Shown piece after piece: positions 17,370 through 27,277 of a DNA stretch of 64,000 bases. Made by a program: the position numbers and the translations under genes. The DNA lies in assembly GCF_007833355.1 (NCBI RefSeq), contig NZ_CP020914.1, positions 3,591,562 to 3,655,561 of the forward strand. Direction: 5' to 3'. How positions within the stretch are numbered: the stretch's first letter is position 1; each line of letters begins with the position of its first letter. The notes under the pieces were generated by a model that was not told where the DNA came from, did not search any database, and saw only the letters and a program-made list of their open reading frames with translations. The stretch is from Denitratisoma sp. DHT3 (lineage in GTDB: Bacteria > Pseudomonadota > Gammaproteobacteria > Burkholderiales > Rhodocyclaceae).

Positions 17370-18427
17370 TCGTTACGATAGAAATGGCTGTTCAGGTAGA
17401 GGCCCCGCAGGCGGCGCAGCCCCACCAGGAGCGCCGCCGATGCGGGCAGGGCCAGCAGCACGCCGAAAAAGCCGAACAGTTGGCCGAAGGCCAGCAGGGC
17501 GAAGATCACCGCCAGGGGATGCAGGCCGATGCGCTCGCCGACCAGGTAGGGCGTCAGCAGGAAGCTCTCCAGTACCTGGCCGATGCCGAACACCACGGCC
17601 ACGCCGAGCAGTGGCGAGAATCCCTGGAACTGCAGCAGGGCCGCCAGCACCGAGAGCACCAGGCCGGTGGCATAGCCCAGGTAGGGGACGAAAATCAGCA
17701 GTCCGGTCATGAGGCCCAGGGGCAGGGCGAAGTTGATGCCGGCCAGGCTCAGGGCCAGGCTGTAATAACCGGCCAGGATCAGCATCACCAGCAGTTGGCC
17801 GCGCAGGAATTCGGACAGTACGCCGTCCACCTCGCGGGCGAGGGCAAAGGTGGTGTCGCGCCAGCGCGGCGGCACGAACTCCGCCAGCCGGGCCAGCAGC
17901 GCGTCCCAGTCGCGCAGCAGATAGAACAGCACCACCGGCGTCAGCAGCAGGATGGTGAGCCATTGCAGCAGCGCCTGCCCACCCTTGGCCGCCGACAGCG
18001 CCAGGCCGCCCAGCACCGAGCGGATGCCCTCCCAATGCTCGCCCAGCCAGGCCCGCACTTCCTCGGGCGACCAGCCGATGCTGAGGGAAATGCCGAAATG
18101 TCGCTGCAGCCAGGGCAGCCAGCGTTCGTTGGCCACGTCCAGCAGATCCGGCAGGCGCTCCATCAATTGCTGGCTCTCGGTCCGCACCAGGGGCAGCAGG
18201 GTGAGCGCCAGGAGGCCGCCGATCACGGCGGAGGCGGTCAGCAGCAGGAGCACCGCGCCGGTCCGGCCCAGGCGCGCGGCGAGCCGGTTGGCGAGCGGGT
18301 TGCAGACGTAGGCCAGGATCGCCGCCAGCAGGAATGGCGTCAGCACCGGGCCGAGCAGGTTGATCAGGTACAGCAGGACAAGGCCGAGACCGATCCAGAG
18401 AGCGGCCTGTAGGCGGTCGGCAGTCAT
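17366..18427 (-). CDS. AI-2E transporter family (PerM-like) permease
   Basis: 353-aa inner-membrane protein with the family layout: two N-terminal helices (about 8-70), a soluble stretch, then clustered helices at about 145-170 and 215-330. Family blocks include PVLTPFLLAAILAY, LLTPVVLFYLLRDWD and FVPYLGYATGLVLS. The family contains exporters of unclear substrate (PerM, TqsA). First gene of the PerM-hda-HAD run, each joined by 4-base overlaps; transcribed away from purM. Confidence 0.93.
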   Translation of the reverse strand: MTADRLQAALWIGLGLVLLYLINLLGPVLTPFLLAAILAYVCNPLANRLAARLGRTGAVLLLLTASAVIGGLLALTLLPLVRTESQQLMERLPDLLDVANERWLPWLQRHFGISLSIGWSPEEVRAWLGEHWEGIRSVLGGLALSAAKGGQALLQWLTILLLTPVVLFYLLRDWDALLARLAEFVPPRWRDTTFALAREVDGVLSEFLRGQLLVMLILAGYYSLALSLAGINFALPLGLMTGLLIFVPYLGYATGLVLSVLAALLQFQGFSPLLGVAVVFGIGQVLESFLLTPYLVGERIGLHPLAVIFALLAFGQLFGFFGVLLALPASAALLVGLRRLRGLYLNSHFYRNE

Positions 18428-18429
18428 GC

Positions 18430-18610
18430 GGCACCCGAGCCGGCCAAGCCGGAATCAAACAAGGACGGCCTCAATGTAGAACGGTCCCGTCTGGCCGGAA
18501 ATGCGCAAGAAGGCCCGCCCCCTCCCGGCCTCCCCCTCTCCGGGGGAGGTGACGATGTTTGCTCGCTGCGCTCGAAGTTACCCGGGACTCCGGTTTTGCG
18601 TTCTTTCACA
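18430..18610. repeat. Dispersed intergenic repeat between perM-like gene and purM
   Basis: Carries AGCCGGCCAAGCCGGAATCAA at 18437, CCGCCCCCTCCCGGCC at 18514, a CTCCGGGGGAGGTGAC block and GCTCGCTGCGCTCGAAG. The same parts in the same order occur at 58877-59095. It occupies the whole region where divergent promoters would be expected. Confidence 0.75.
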
Positions 18611-18687
18611 GTAAAATTCAGGCCCCAAGCAGCGGCCATCAGGCCGCGAAGCCCGCAACTTTAGCCGCCCTTCCCGAGGAACTCAAC

Positions 18688-19719
<1,032 letters not shown>

Positions 19720-19735
19720 TTCCGCCGCGCCTGTT

Positions 19736-20086
19736 TCACGGCCGGCGCTGCCGGCCGGACTTCTTTTCAGGGGCGGCGCTCCCGCTCCGCTGGCGGGCCT
19801 GGCCCAGGAGTTCCTGTCGCGCGGTCTCGTCCGTATTCCCCCAGCAGCGTATGAGTTCCGCCAGGGCGTCGTCCTCGGTGAAGAAATAGGGCGGCGGCAC
19901 GCCGAGCACGGCGGCAATGCGGGATACCGTGAGCAGATCGGGCAGATGCTTGCCTTTTTCATACTGGTTGATTCTGGGGCTGGCCGAGAATTCGTCGATG
20001 CCTGCGGCAATTCCGAGCGCCGCCTGGGAAAACCCCGCATGCAGTCGCGCCTCCTTTAACCGCTTTGAAAAAAACTCGTTGGACAT
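19736..20086 (-). CDS. XRE-family transcriptional regulator
   Basis: 116-aa protein with an N-terminal Cro/CI-type helix-turn-helix (about 8-65): LKEARLHAGFSQAALGIAAG, then RINQYEKGKHLPDL and VSRIAAVLGVPPPYFF. The C-terminal half is short and basic (Arg/Lys-rich tail) with no known ligand domain. It is divergent from the PAS-GGDEF-EAL gene, with palindromes in the gap, so it probably controls itself and perhaps that gene (inference). Confidence 0.88.
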   Translation of the reverse strand: MSNEFFSKRLKEARLHAGFSQAALGIAAGIDEFSASPRINQYEKGKHLPDLLTVSRIAAVLGVPPPYFFTEDDALAELIRCWGNTDETARQELLGQARQRSGSAAPEKKSGRQRRP

Positions 20087-20272
20087 GAGTCTCGATATCC
20101 GCCTAGACAGGCGAGAGACTCTTAGGTTTTGATTGACCGGTCACTAAGGAATCCTTAGTATTCCATACGTCATGGTGATCGGCGCTTTGGACCTTTGGAC
20201 GCCGGTGACATCGTCCATCCGGGTAGTCAGGCGATCGGCTGCCGGAAGCTTTTGGCGGCCGCAGAGGAAGAA
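20087..20272. promoter_or_regulatory. Divergent control region with two palindromes
   Basis: Between the XRE gene and the PAS-GGDEF-EAL gene. ACTAAGGA and TCCTTAGT form a perfect 17-bp dyad at 20144-20160. It is abutted by a perfect palindrome TGACCGGTCA at 20135-20144, and a TCTTAGG half-site lies near 20121. These are good candidates for binding sites of the XRE protein. No binding data can be inferred from sequence. Confidence 0.55.
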
Positions 20273-22000
20273 ATGTCATTGGAAGAAATCGATACCGGAT
20301 CCCATGCCGGTGCGGAAGGTGGCTTGGCGGATGCGCTCTTCGATCATGCCCACGAAGGGATGATGATTCTCTGTGACGAAGGCCGTGTGCTACGGGTCAA
20401 CCCCGCATTCTCGGATATGACGGGATACGCCGAAGCGGATGTCGTCGGACGCCGCCTCGACATGTTCGCCGTGGAGCAGCACGATGTACGGTTCCACGCC
20501 GCCATATGGAGTGTATTGCGGGAAGAAGGCGTCTGGCGCGGGGGGATATTGGGGCGGCGCAAAAGCGGCGAGGCGTTCCCGCTGCTGCTCACGCTTTGCG
20601 CGGTCGATACCGGCCGCAGCAGCTGCTATGTCGGAACGTTCATGGATCTCTCCGTCCTCAGGACGCGGCAGAGGGAACTCGACCACATGACCCACTACGA
20701 CGCCCTGACGTGCCTGCCCAATCGGGCGCTGTTCGTCGACCGCCTGCAGGTGGCGATGGCGCAGACGCGGCGGTCTGGCCGGGTGCTCGTGATCTGCTAT
20801 CTCGATCTGGACTGTTTCAAGCACATCAATGACGCTTATGGGCACGCAGCCGGTGACCGGATGCTGATCGAGGCCTCGGTCAGGCTGCAGGGGGCGGTGC
20901 GGGCCGGCGACACGGTGGCGCGGCTGGGCGGAGACGAATTCGCCTTGTTGATGGGGGATCTGCCCAACGTCGAGGAGTGCCACCCCACCCTGACCCGGAT
21001 GCTGGCGTCCTTGTCCGAGCCGATGACGATCGATGGCTGCGCCGTCCAGATTTCGGCCAGCATCGGCGCGACTGTGTTCCCTTCCGACGACTGCGATCCG
21101 GACACGCTGCTGCGTCATGCCGACCAGGCAATGCTCATCGCGAAGCAAAAGGGGCGCGATGGCTACCATCTGTTCGACGCGGACTACGACCTGCGAGTGC
21201 GGAAGCGTCATGCGGACCTCGAGCGCATCCGCCTTGCCTTGCTGCGGAAGGAGCTGTGCCTGTATTTCCAGCCCAAGGTGAATTTGCGCACGGGTCGGGT
21301 GGTGGGTGCGGAAGCCCTGCTGCGCTGGATGCATCCGGAGCACGGCCTGGTGCTTCCCGGCGAATTCCTGCCGCTGGTCGAGAATACCGGCCTGATGGCG
21401 CCGATCGGCGAATGGGTGCTGGATGCGGCGGTCGAGTATTGGCGGCGCTGGCGCGCCGCCGGACTGGAGATCGGTGTCAGCGTGAATATCGCCGCGTCCC
21501 ATCTGCTGCATGGGGATTTTCTCGCCAACCTGACGGCCCGGCTCGGGCAAGGCGGCATGGAGCCGCAGCATCTGGAACTGGAGATACTGGAAACCACCGC
21601 CCTGGAGGACCTGGACAAAACCTTCGAAGTACTGGCGGCGTGCCGCCGGCTGGGCGTGTCAATTTCGCTGGACGATTTCGGCATCGGCTATTCGTCCCTC
21701 GCTTATCTGAAGCGGCTACCCGTGAATGCCCTGAAGATCGACCGATCCTTCGTGCGCGACATGCTGCAGGATGCCGACGACCTGGCGATCATCGAGGGCG
21801 TGATCGGCCTGGCGCAGGCGTTCGGCAAGGAGGTGGTGGCCGAGGGGGTCGAGACGATCACTCACGGGAAGCGGTTGCTGCGGATGGGCTGCGGCTATGC
21901 GCAGGGTTTCGGCATCGCGCGCCCCATGCCCGGATACGCCTTGGTCGATTGGGCGATCGGGTATCACGATGCGCCACTGGTCTTTGACGGCCTGGAATGA
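20273..22000 (+). CDS. PAS-GGDEF-EAL protein (cytoplasmic)
   Basis: 575-aa soluble c-di-GMP enzyme with no membrane segment. PAS at about 20-130 (ALFDHAHEGMMILCDEGRVLR), GGDEF at about 145-300 and EAL at about 320-560. The cyclase site LGGDEF is intact with an RxxD inhibitory site (RAGD). EAL motifs: GAEALLRWMHPE, LELEILETTAL, DDFGIGYSS, LKIDRSF. Start chosen at MSLEEIDTG because GAGGA lies just upstream; a TTG at 20195 would add 26 residues. Divergent from the XRE gene. Confidence 0.92.
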   Translation: MSLEEIDTGSHAGAEGGLADALFDHAHEGMMILCDEGRVLRVNPAFSDMTGYAEADVVGRRLDMFAVEQHDVRFHAAIWSVLREEGVWRGGILGRRKSGEAFPLLLTLCAVDTGRSSCYVGTFMDLSVLRTRQRELDHMTHYDALTCLPNRALFVDRLQVAMAQTRRSGRVLVICYLDLDCFKHINDAYGHAAGDRMLIEASVRLQGAVRAGDTVARLGGDEFALLMGDLPNVEECHPTLTRMLASLSEPMTIDGCAVQISASIGATVFPSDDCDPDTLLRHADQAMLIAKQKGRDGYHLFDADYDLRVRKRHADLERIRLALLRKELCLYFQPKVNLRTGRVVGAEALLRWMHPEHGLVLPGEFLPLVENTGLMAPIGEWVLDAAVEYWRRWRAAGLEIGVSVNIAASHLLHGDFLANLTARLGQGGMEPQHLELEILETTALEDLDKTFEVLAACRRLGVSISLDDFGIGYSSLAYLKRLPVNALKIDRSFVRDMLQDADDLAIIEGVIGLAQAFGKEVVAEGVETITHGKRLLRMGCGYAQGFGIARPMPGYALVDWAIGYHDAPLVFDGLE

Positions 22001-22045
22001 CCGGACCCGTCCAGGGTGCTTGTGCGCCCTGGGCCTGCCGGCAGG

Positions 22046-22777
22046 CTAGCCTCCCATTCGGAGCCGCTCTTCCCGCTGTATCTGGGTGACGTAGCGCTGC
22101 AGCTGGTTGTCCTGGGCCGGGCTCAGTTTCCTGAATTCGCAGCCCAGCCGCGCCATCTGTTTTTGTCCCCGGGTGATTTCGCCCCTGTAGCGGACGACGA
22201 GGTCGACCAGCAGTTCGTCATGGCCCTTCAGGTCGATGCGGACGCCGGCGAAGGTCTGGCCGATTTCGCAGGGCTTGGGCAGGCTGGCGGCTTCCAGCGC
22301 GATGCCGCCCAGACCGATATCCACCACCTCCAGGATGATTTCCGTGCCGTCGCCTTGCTTGATGGTGCATGGGGGGCGCTGGGTCATGGGCAGTGTGAGG
22401 CGGAAGAACTCCCGCCGCTGCAGACGTACATATTTTTCCGGCAGCTTGACGGCGAAGGCCCGCCGCTTCTGATGGGTGACCTCCTTGGGCTGGCCCGTCA
22501 CGAACTGGTTGCGGATGCCATGGGGGCGCGCGATGAAGATGTTGCGTTCGCTCTTCAGGAAACGCTGATTGACTTCCTCGCTGCTGCCCCAGTCGAAGAC
22601 AAGGATGTCCTTGCTTTCGTCGAGGTCCAGCGCGATTGTGAGGATGCTGTCGTTGCCGCCGTTGAACATGATGCTGATCGGTGTGCCGTCATTGATCAAC
22701 TGGCGCAGATAAAAAACGATTTCCCGGCGGAAGGTGATCGTGAACTCGTCGAGGTTGTCGTTGCTCGGTGCACTCAT
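22046..22777 (-). CDS. YcgR-type PilZ protein (c-di-GMP effector)
   Basis: 243-aa flagellar-brake-like protein: N-terminal YcgR domain (about 10-115) then PilZ (about 120-235). The c-di-GMP motifs are RLQRREFFRL (RxxxR) and DIGLGGIAL; the usual NxSxxG Ser is Gly here. YcgR proteins slow flagellar rotation when c-di-GMP is high. The ATG at 22777 lies 5 bases after the miaA stop, so it is the third gene of mutL-miaA-ycgR, the place hfq holds in many gammaproteobacteria. Confidence 0.9.
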   Translation of the reverse strand: MSAPSNDNLDEFTITFRREIVFYLRQLINDGTPISIMFNGGNDSILTIALDLDESKDILVFDWGSSEEVNQRFLKSERNIFIARPHGIRNQFVTGQPKEVTHQKRRAFAVKLPEKYVRLQRREFFRLTLPMTQRPPCTIKQGDGTEIILEVVDIGLGGIALEAASLPKPCEIGQTFAGVRIDLKGHDELLVDLVVRYRGEITRGQKQMARLGCEFRKLSPAQDNQLQRYVTQIQREERLRMGG

Positions 22778-22782
22778 GGCAA

Positions 22783-23850
22783 TCAAGTCGGCATTGCGGC
22801 CAAAAATCTGTCCACCGTCAGGCGGGCTGTCTCCGGGGTGATTGCGTCCATGGCGTCGAGAACGGTCACCTCTTGCATATTATTGAGCCAGGTCAACTGC
22901 CTTTTGGCGAACTGGCGTGTAGCGAATATACCCCGATCCCGCAATTCCGGGGGCGGAATGCGACCCTCGATCATATCCCAGACCTGCCGGTAGCCGACGC
23001 AGCGCATCGATGGCAATGCGGCCGCCAGCCGGTATTTCCGGCGCAGCGCATGCACTTCCTCGACCAACCCGGCCGCCAGCATCTGGTCGAAACGCAGGGC
23101 GATGCGGCGATGCAGTTCGGCGCGATCGGCCGGCGCCAGCGCCAGCGCCAGCGTGCGGTAAGGCAGGCGTGGCGCCCGCTGGCGGGCGAAGAAGGCCCCC
23201 AGCGGGCGGCCCGTCAGACGCACCACTTCCAGGGCGCGCTGGATTCGCTGGGCATCCGCGGGTTTGAGCCGGGCGGCGGTTTCCGGGTCCAGCGCCGCCA
23301 ATTCCCGGTGCAGCGCCGGCCAGCCCTTTTCCGCGGCCTCGGCGTCGATGGCGGCGCGCAGCGCCGGGTCGGCCTCCGGCAGGTCCGCCAGCCCTTCGCG
23401 CAGGGCCTTGAAGTAGAGCATGGTGCCACCCACCAGCAGGGGCACCCGGCCGCGAGCCGTGATTTCGGCCATCACCCGCAGCGCATCCTCGCGGAAGCGG
23501 GCGGCGGAATAGCGTTCCTCGGGCGTGATCAGGTCGATCAGGTGGTGGGGATAGCGAGCCAGCGTGGCGGCGTCGGGCTTGGCGGTGCCGATGTCCATGT
23601 CGATGAACACCTGGGCCGAATCGACGCTGACCAGTTCCACCGGGAAACGGTCGCACAGGTCCATCGCCAGCGCGGTCTTGCCGCTGGCGGTGGGGCCCAT
23701 GAGGAAGATGGCCGGCCATTGCCGGCCATCTTCCTCATGGGGGGCTGGATGCGCTTCCTTCCGGTTGTCCGCGCTGGGCGAGGGAGGTGACGGCGTCAGT
23801 GCGCCCGCCGGGTACATGGGCATGTTGTTCATGGGGGTATTACTGACCAC
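22783..23850 (-). CDS. miaA: tRNA dimethylallyltransferase
   Basis: Adds the isopentenyl group to A37 of UNN-decoding tRNAs. P-loop [14 protein letters not shown], then [31 protein letters not shown] and the [20 protein letters not shown] blocks. The frame starts with GTG at 23850, overlapping mutL by 11 bases, giving 355 aa with about 45 poorly conserved residues ahead of the P-loop. ATG codons at 23832 and 23823 are alternatives. A perfect 19-bp inverted repeat encodes the residues just before and including the start of the P-loop strand. Confidence 0.93.
   Translation of the reverse strand: MVSNTPMNNMPMYPAGALTPSPPSPSADNRKEAHPAPHEEDGRQWPAIFLMGPTASGKTALAMDLCDRFPVELVSVDSAQVFIDMDIGTAKPDAATLARYPHHLIDLITPEERYSAARFREDALRVMAEITARGRVPLLVGGTMLYFKALREGLADLPEADPALRAAIDAEAAEKGWPALHRELAALDPETAARLKPADAQRIQRALEVVRLTGRPLGAFFARQRAPRLPYRTLALALAPADRAELHRRIALRFDQMLAAGLVEEVHALRRKYRLAAALPSMRCVGYRQVWDMIEGRIPPPELRDRGIFATRQFAKRQLTWLNNMQEVTVLDAMDAITPETARLTVDRFLAAMPT
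23698..23739. repeat. Perfect 19-bp inverted repeat inside the 5' part of miaA
   Basis: Arms CATGAGGAAGATGGCCGGC (23698-23716) and its exact reverse complement (23721-23739) are separated by CATT. The promoter-distal arm encodes PAIFLM, which is conserved in MiaA; the promoter-proximal arm encodes HEEDGR, which is not. The mRNA should form a very stable hairpin in the coding region. Confidence 0.9.
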
Positions 23851-25621
23851 GGAGAAACAGCTTGTCCAGATCGGCGATGGACAGTTGCACCCAGGTGGGG
23901 CGGCCGTGGTTGCACTGGTCGGCCCGTTCAGTGGCTTCCATGTCGCGCAGCAGGGCGTTCATCTCGGCCAGGGAGAGCGCGCGGCGGGCGCGCACCGCGC
24001 CGTGGCAGGCCATGGTCGCCAGCAGTTCGTTGCGCCGGGCCTCGATCACCCGGCTGGCGGGAAACTCGGCCAGGTCGGCGAGCAGGGAGCGCACCAGGGC
24101 CGGCAGGTCGCCCGCCGCCAGCAGCGCCGGCACGGCGCGCACCGCCAGTTCGCGGGGCCCCGCCGGACTCAGCTCGAAACCCAGTCGGGCCAGGGTGTCG
24201 CCATGCTCTTCGGCGCAGGCCAGTTCCTTTTCGCCGGCCGCCATCACCAGCGGCACCAGCAGGGGCTGGACCGGCGGCGAGCCGGCGTCGAGCTGGTTCT
24301 TCAGCCCCTCGTAGAGGATGCGCTCATGGGCGGCGTGCATATCGACCAGCACCAGGCCGGCCGCGTTCTGGGCCAGCACGTAGATGCCGTGCAACTGGGC
24401 GATGGCATAACCCAGCGGCGGACCATCGTCCCGGCCGGCCGCCTGGGGCGCGGAGGCCATCCCTGGCGCTGGCACCGGGATTGAGGCCGCGTCGAAGGCG
24501 CCGCGGGCGAAGGCCAGATAGTCCTGGGCGGTGTTTTCCCGCACGCCCAGCGGCGCCTGCCAGGGCATGGGGCGGGGATAGGCGTCCGCGCCTGCCGGCG
24601 GGCTGGTCGCCGGCGCCGGCGTGGCCGCCGTGGGCAGGGTCGCCAGCGGCGCCGCCAGCGTCCGCTGCAGCGCGTGGAAGACGAACTGGTGCACGCCACG
24701 GGCGTCGCGGAAGCGGACCTCGGTCTTGGCCGGGTGCACATTCACATCCACTCCCGCCGGGTCCAGGGTCAGGAACAGCACGTAGGCCGGGTGGCGGGCG
24801 CCGTGCAGCACGTCGACGTAGGCTTCGCGGACGGCGTGGGCGAGCAGCTTGTCGCGCACGAAGCGGCCGTTCACGTAGAAATACTGTTCGTCCCGGCCGG
24901 CGCGGGAATAGGCGGGCAGGGCGGCGAAGCCGGTCAGCCGCAGCGGGCCGGCGCCGACCTCCACCGCGCGGGCGTGTTCGAGGAAGTCGTCGCCCAGGAT
25001 TTCCTGCGCCCGCCGCTTCAGGTCGCCGGCCGCCAGGCGGCGACGCTGGTTGCCGTTGTGGGCGAGGCCGAAGGCGACGGCCGGATTGGCCAGGGCCATG
25101 CGCCGCAGGGCTTCGTCGCAATGGGCGTATTCCGTGGCGTCCGTGCGCAGGAACTTGCGCCGGGCCGGGGTGTTGAAATACAGGTCGGCGACTTCGATGG
25201 TGGTGCCGGCGGCCATCGCGGCCGGCTCCAGGGTCAGGGTGTCGCCGCGGATGCGGCTGCCGCGCTGGGCGCCGGCGGTGCGGGAACCGATGCTGACCCT
25301 GGCCACCGAGGCGATGGACGCCAGGGCCTCGCCGCGGAAGCCGTAGCTGGCCACCCGCTCCAGGTCCGACAGGCTGCCGATCTTGCTGGTGGCGTGGCGG
25401 GCCAGGGCCAGGGACAGGTCCTCGGGTTCGATGCCGCAGCCGTCGTCGGTGACGCGCACCAGCCGCACTCCGCCTTCCTCCAGTTGCACGTCGATCTTCG
25501 TGGCGCCGGCGTCGAGACTGTTTTCCAGCAGCTCCTTGAGTACCGAGGCCGGACGTTCCACGACCTCGCCGGCGGCGATCTGGCTGATCAGAAGGTCGGG
25601 AAGCGGGTGGATGCGCGCCAT
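23840..25621 (-). CDS. mutL: DNA mismatch repair protein MutL
   Basis: 593-aa GHKL ATPase that links MutS mismatch recognition to strand excision. ATPase motifs: [38 protein letters not shown] low-complexity Ala/Pro linker (about 340-400) precedes the dimerisation domain. This contains [12 protein letters not shown], which resembles the DQHA(x)2E(x)4E endonuclease motif of MutL proteins outside the E. coli type, with Met for Gln. Start [11 protein letters not shown] is the conserved beginning; 13 upstream codons are ignored. Confidence 0.95.
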   Translation of the reverse strand: MARIHPLPDLLISQIAAGEVVERPASVLKELLENSLDAGATKIDVQLEEGGVRLVRVTDDGCGIEPEDLSLALARHATSKIGSLSDLERVASYGFRGEALASIASVARVSIGSRTAGAQRGSRIRGDTLTLEPAAMAAGTTIEVADLYFNTPARRKFLRTDATEYAHCDEALRRMALANPAVAFGLAHNGNQRRRLAAGDLKRRAQEILGDDFLEHARAVEVGAGPLRLTGFAALPAYSRAGRDEQYFYVNGRFVRDKLLAHAVREAYVDVLHGARHPAYVLFLTLDPAGVDVNVHPAKTEVRFRDARGVHQFVFHALQRTLAAPLATLPTAATPAPATSPPAGADAYPRPMPWQAPLGVRENTAQDYLAFARGAFDAASIPVPAPGMASAPQAAGRDDGPPLGYAIAQLHGIYVLAQNAAGLVLVDMHAAHERILYEGLKNQLDAGSPPVQPLLVPLVMAAGEKELACAEEHGDTLARLGFELSPAGPRELAVRAVPALLAAGDLPALVRSLLADLAEFPASRVIEARRNELLATMACHGAVRARRALSLAEMNALLRDMEATERADQCNHGRPTWVQLSIADLDKLFLRGQ

Positions 25622-25713
25622 GGGAGCGGGATTATAGCGGCCGGAATAGTGGCGCCGCATGGCCTGGGTTCACCGTAAGATGCGCCAAAACATCCAGTGT
25701 GGAGGAAATCCCC

Positions 25714-26283
25714 ATGAGTATCGGTCTGATCCTGCTTGGCGCCGTGATCGTCATCCTGATCTACGGCATCGGCCTCTACAACAATCTGGTGCAGGTCAAG
25801 CACGAAGTCGCCAAGGCCTGGGCCAATATCGACGTGCTGCTCAAGCAGCGCCATGACGAGCTGCCCAAGCTGGTGGAGGTCTGCAAGCAATACAAGGCTT
25901 TCGAGCAGAGCACCCTGCAACGGGTGATCGAGGCCCGTTCCCGCGTCCAGTCCGCCCGGGAACAGCAGGACATCCCGGCCTTGGGCCGGGCCGAGGGCGC
26001 CCTGCGACTGGGTCTGGGCAACCTTTTCGCGGTGGCCGAAGCCTATCCGGAACTCAAGGCCAACGAGCAGTTCATGCAGTTGCAGAGCCGCATCACCGCT
26101 CTGGAAAACGCGCTCGCCGATCGCCGGGAGCTTTACAACGAGGCGGTGAACATCAACAACGTGCGCATCGAACAGTTTCCGGACGCCGTCATCGCCCGCC
26201 ATTTCAACTTCCCGGCCCGGCCGCTGCTGGAATTCTCCACCGCGGAAACGGCCGACGTGGATATCAAGGCCCTCTTCGGTTGA
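25714..26283 (+). CDS. LemA family protein
   Basis: 189-aa membrane-anchored protein: one N-terminal helix (about 5-22) followed by a long helical LemA domain (YNNLVQVKHEVAKAWANIDVLLKQR; ENALADRRELYNEAVNINN; FPARPLLEF). The role of the family is unclear. A strong GGAGG ribosome site lies 8 bases before the ATG. The stop overlaps or nearly touches the next gene, encoding a GIDE-domain protein, so the two form a unit. LemA/GIDE pairing suggests a membrane stress or proteolysis role (inference). Confidence 0.92.
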   Translation: MSIGLILLGAVIVILIYGIGLYNNLVQVKHEVAKAWANIDVLLKQRHDELPKLVEVCKQYKAFEQSTLQRVIEARSRVQSAREQQDIPALGRAEGALRLGLGNLFAVAEAYPELKANEQFMQLQSRITALENALADRRELYNEAVNINNVRIEQFPDAVIARHFNFPARPLLEFSTAETADVDIKALFG

Positions 26284-27212
26284 GTCCGGCCGCCGTGACG
26301 ATGCGGCAGGCCTTGCGCCGGCATTACGCCGGGCTCGTCACTTCCGGCGCCCAATTGGTGCTGCTGGTCGCCGCCGCCCAGAGCGAGAGCCGGGAGGTCT
26401 GGCTGGTCTGTCTGGGGCTGATGGCGCTGATCAGCCTGTTCGCCTGGATGTCCGCCCTGCGGCGGCTGTGGGCGGTACGGGATACGCCGACCTCCCGGGT
26501 CGCTTCCGCCGCGCAGGGGTATGTCGAGTTGATCGGCCGCGGCCGTCCCCTGGCGGGTTCCCCGCTCATCGGCAAGCTCTCGGTGCTGCCCTGCCTTTGG
26601 TACCGCTATCAGGTCGAACGCCGCGACAGCGACAACAAGTGGCATACCGAGGACCGGGGCGAGAGCCAGGACGCCTTTGTTCTCGACGACGGCAGCGCGG
26701 TCTGCGTCATCGATCCCTTTGGCGCGGAAATCCTGACCCGTCACAAGGACACGTGGCGGCGGGGGGACTACCGCTACACCGAATGGAAGTTGCTGGAGAA
26801 CGACCCTCTCTACGCCATCGGCCAGTTCCGCACCCTGGGAGGGGGCAGTGCGGAAATCGACCCCGGCGAAGAGCTGAAGGCGGTGCTGACCGAGTGGAAG
26901 CAGGACTCGAAAAAACTCCATGCACGCTTCGATCTGGACGGCAACGGCGTGCTGGACATGAAGGAATGGGCCCTGGCGCGCCAGGCCGCGAGGCGGGAGG
27001 CGCAAAAGCGCGTCGCCGAGGTCCGGGCCATGCCCGACACCCATTGCATGGCGCAACCCCATGACGGCAGGCTGTTCCTGGTCAGCAATCTACCGCCGGA
27101 CCAGCTGGCGCGCCGCTACGGCTTCTGGGCGTGGGGCCACCTGTTGATTTTCTTCGTCGCCCTGACTGGAGCGGGAGGGCTGCTAGGCTGGGGGAGAGGA
27201 TGGGGACAGTAG
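26280..27212 (+). CDS. GIDE-domain transmembrane protein with an EF-hand-like motif
   Basis: Up to 310 aa. Two N-terminal helices (about 17-60), a GIDE-type domain (VELIGRGRPLAGSPLIGKLS, LPCLWYRYQVE), an EF-hand-like loop DLDGNGVLDMKEW near residue 220, and a C-terminal hydrophobic segment (about 285-305). GIDE is the domain of the eukaryotic MUL1 E3 ligase; bacterial members lack the RING finger and their role is not known. The TTG at 26280 overlaps the lemA stop; ATG at 26301 is an equally good start. Confidence 0.82.
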   Translation: MSPAAVTMRQALRRHYAGLVTSGAQLVLLVAAAQSESREVWLVCLGLMALISLFAWMSALRRLWAVRDTPTSRVASAAQGYVELIGRGRPLAGSPLIGKLSVLPCLWYRYQVERRDSDNKWHTEDRGESQDAFVLDDGSAVCVIDPFGAEILTRHKDTWRRGDYRYTEWKLLENDPLYAIGQFRTLGGGSAEIDPGEELKAVLTEWKQDSKKLHARFDLDGNGVLDMKEWALARQAARREAQKRVAEVRAMPDTHCMAQPHDGRLFLVSNLPPDQLARRYGFWAWGHLLIFFVALTGAGGLLGWGRGWGQ

Positions 27213-27277
27213 AATCAGGGCGGCTTGCATGCCGCATCGAAGGTGAGGCATCGATGGCGGTGGCTTCGGAAAAAACA

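Noticed and set aside
18559..18687. ATG at 18559 as start of PurM
   Set aside because: It would add 43 residues encoded by a dispersed intergenic repeat.
20195..20272. TTG at 20195 as start of the PAS-GGDEF-EAL protein
   Set aside because: No ribosome site and the extra 26 residues are not part of PAS; the ATG at 20273 has GAGGA.
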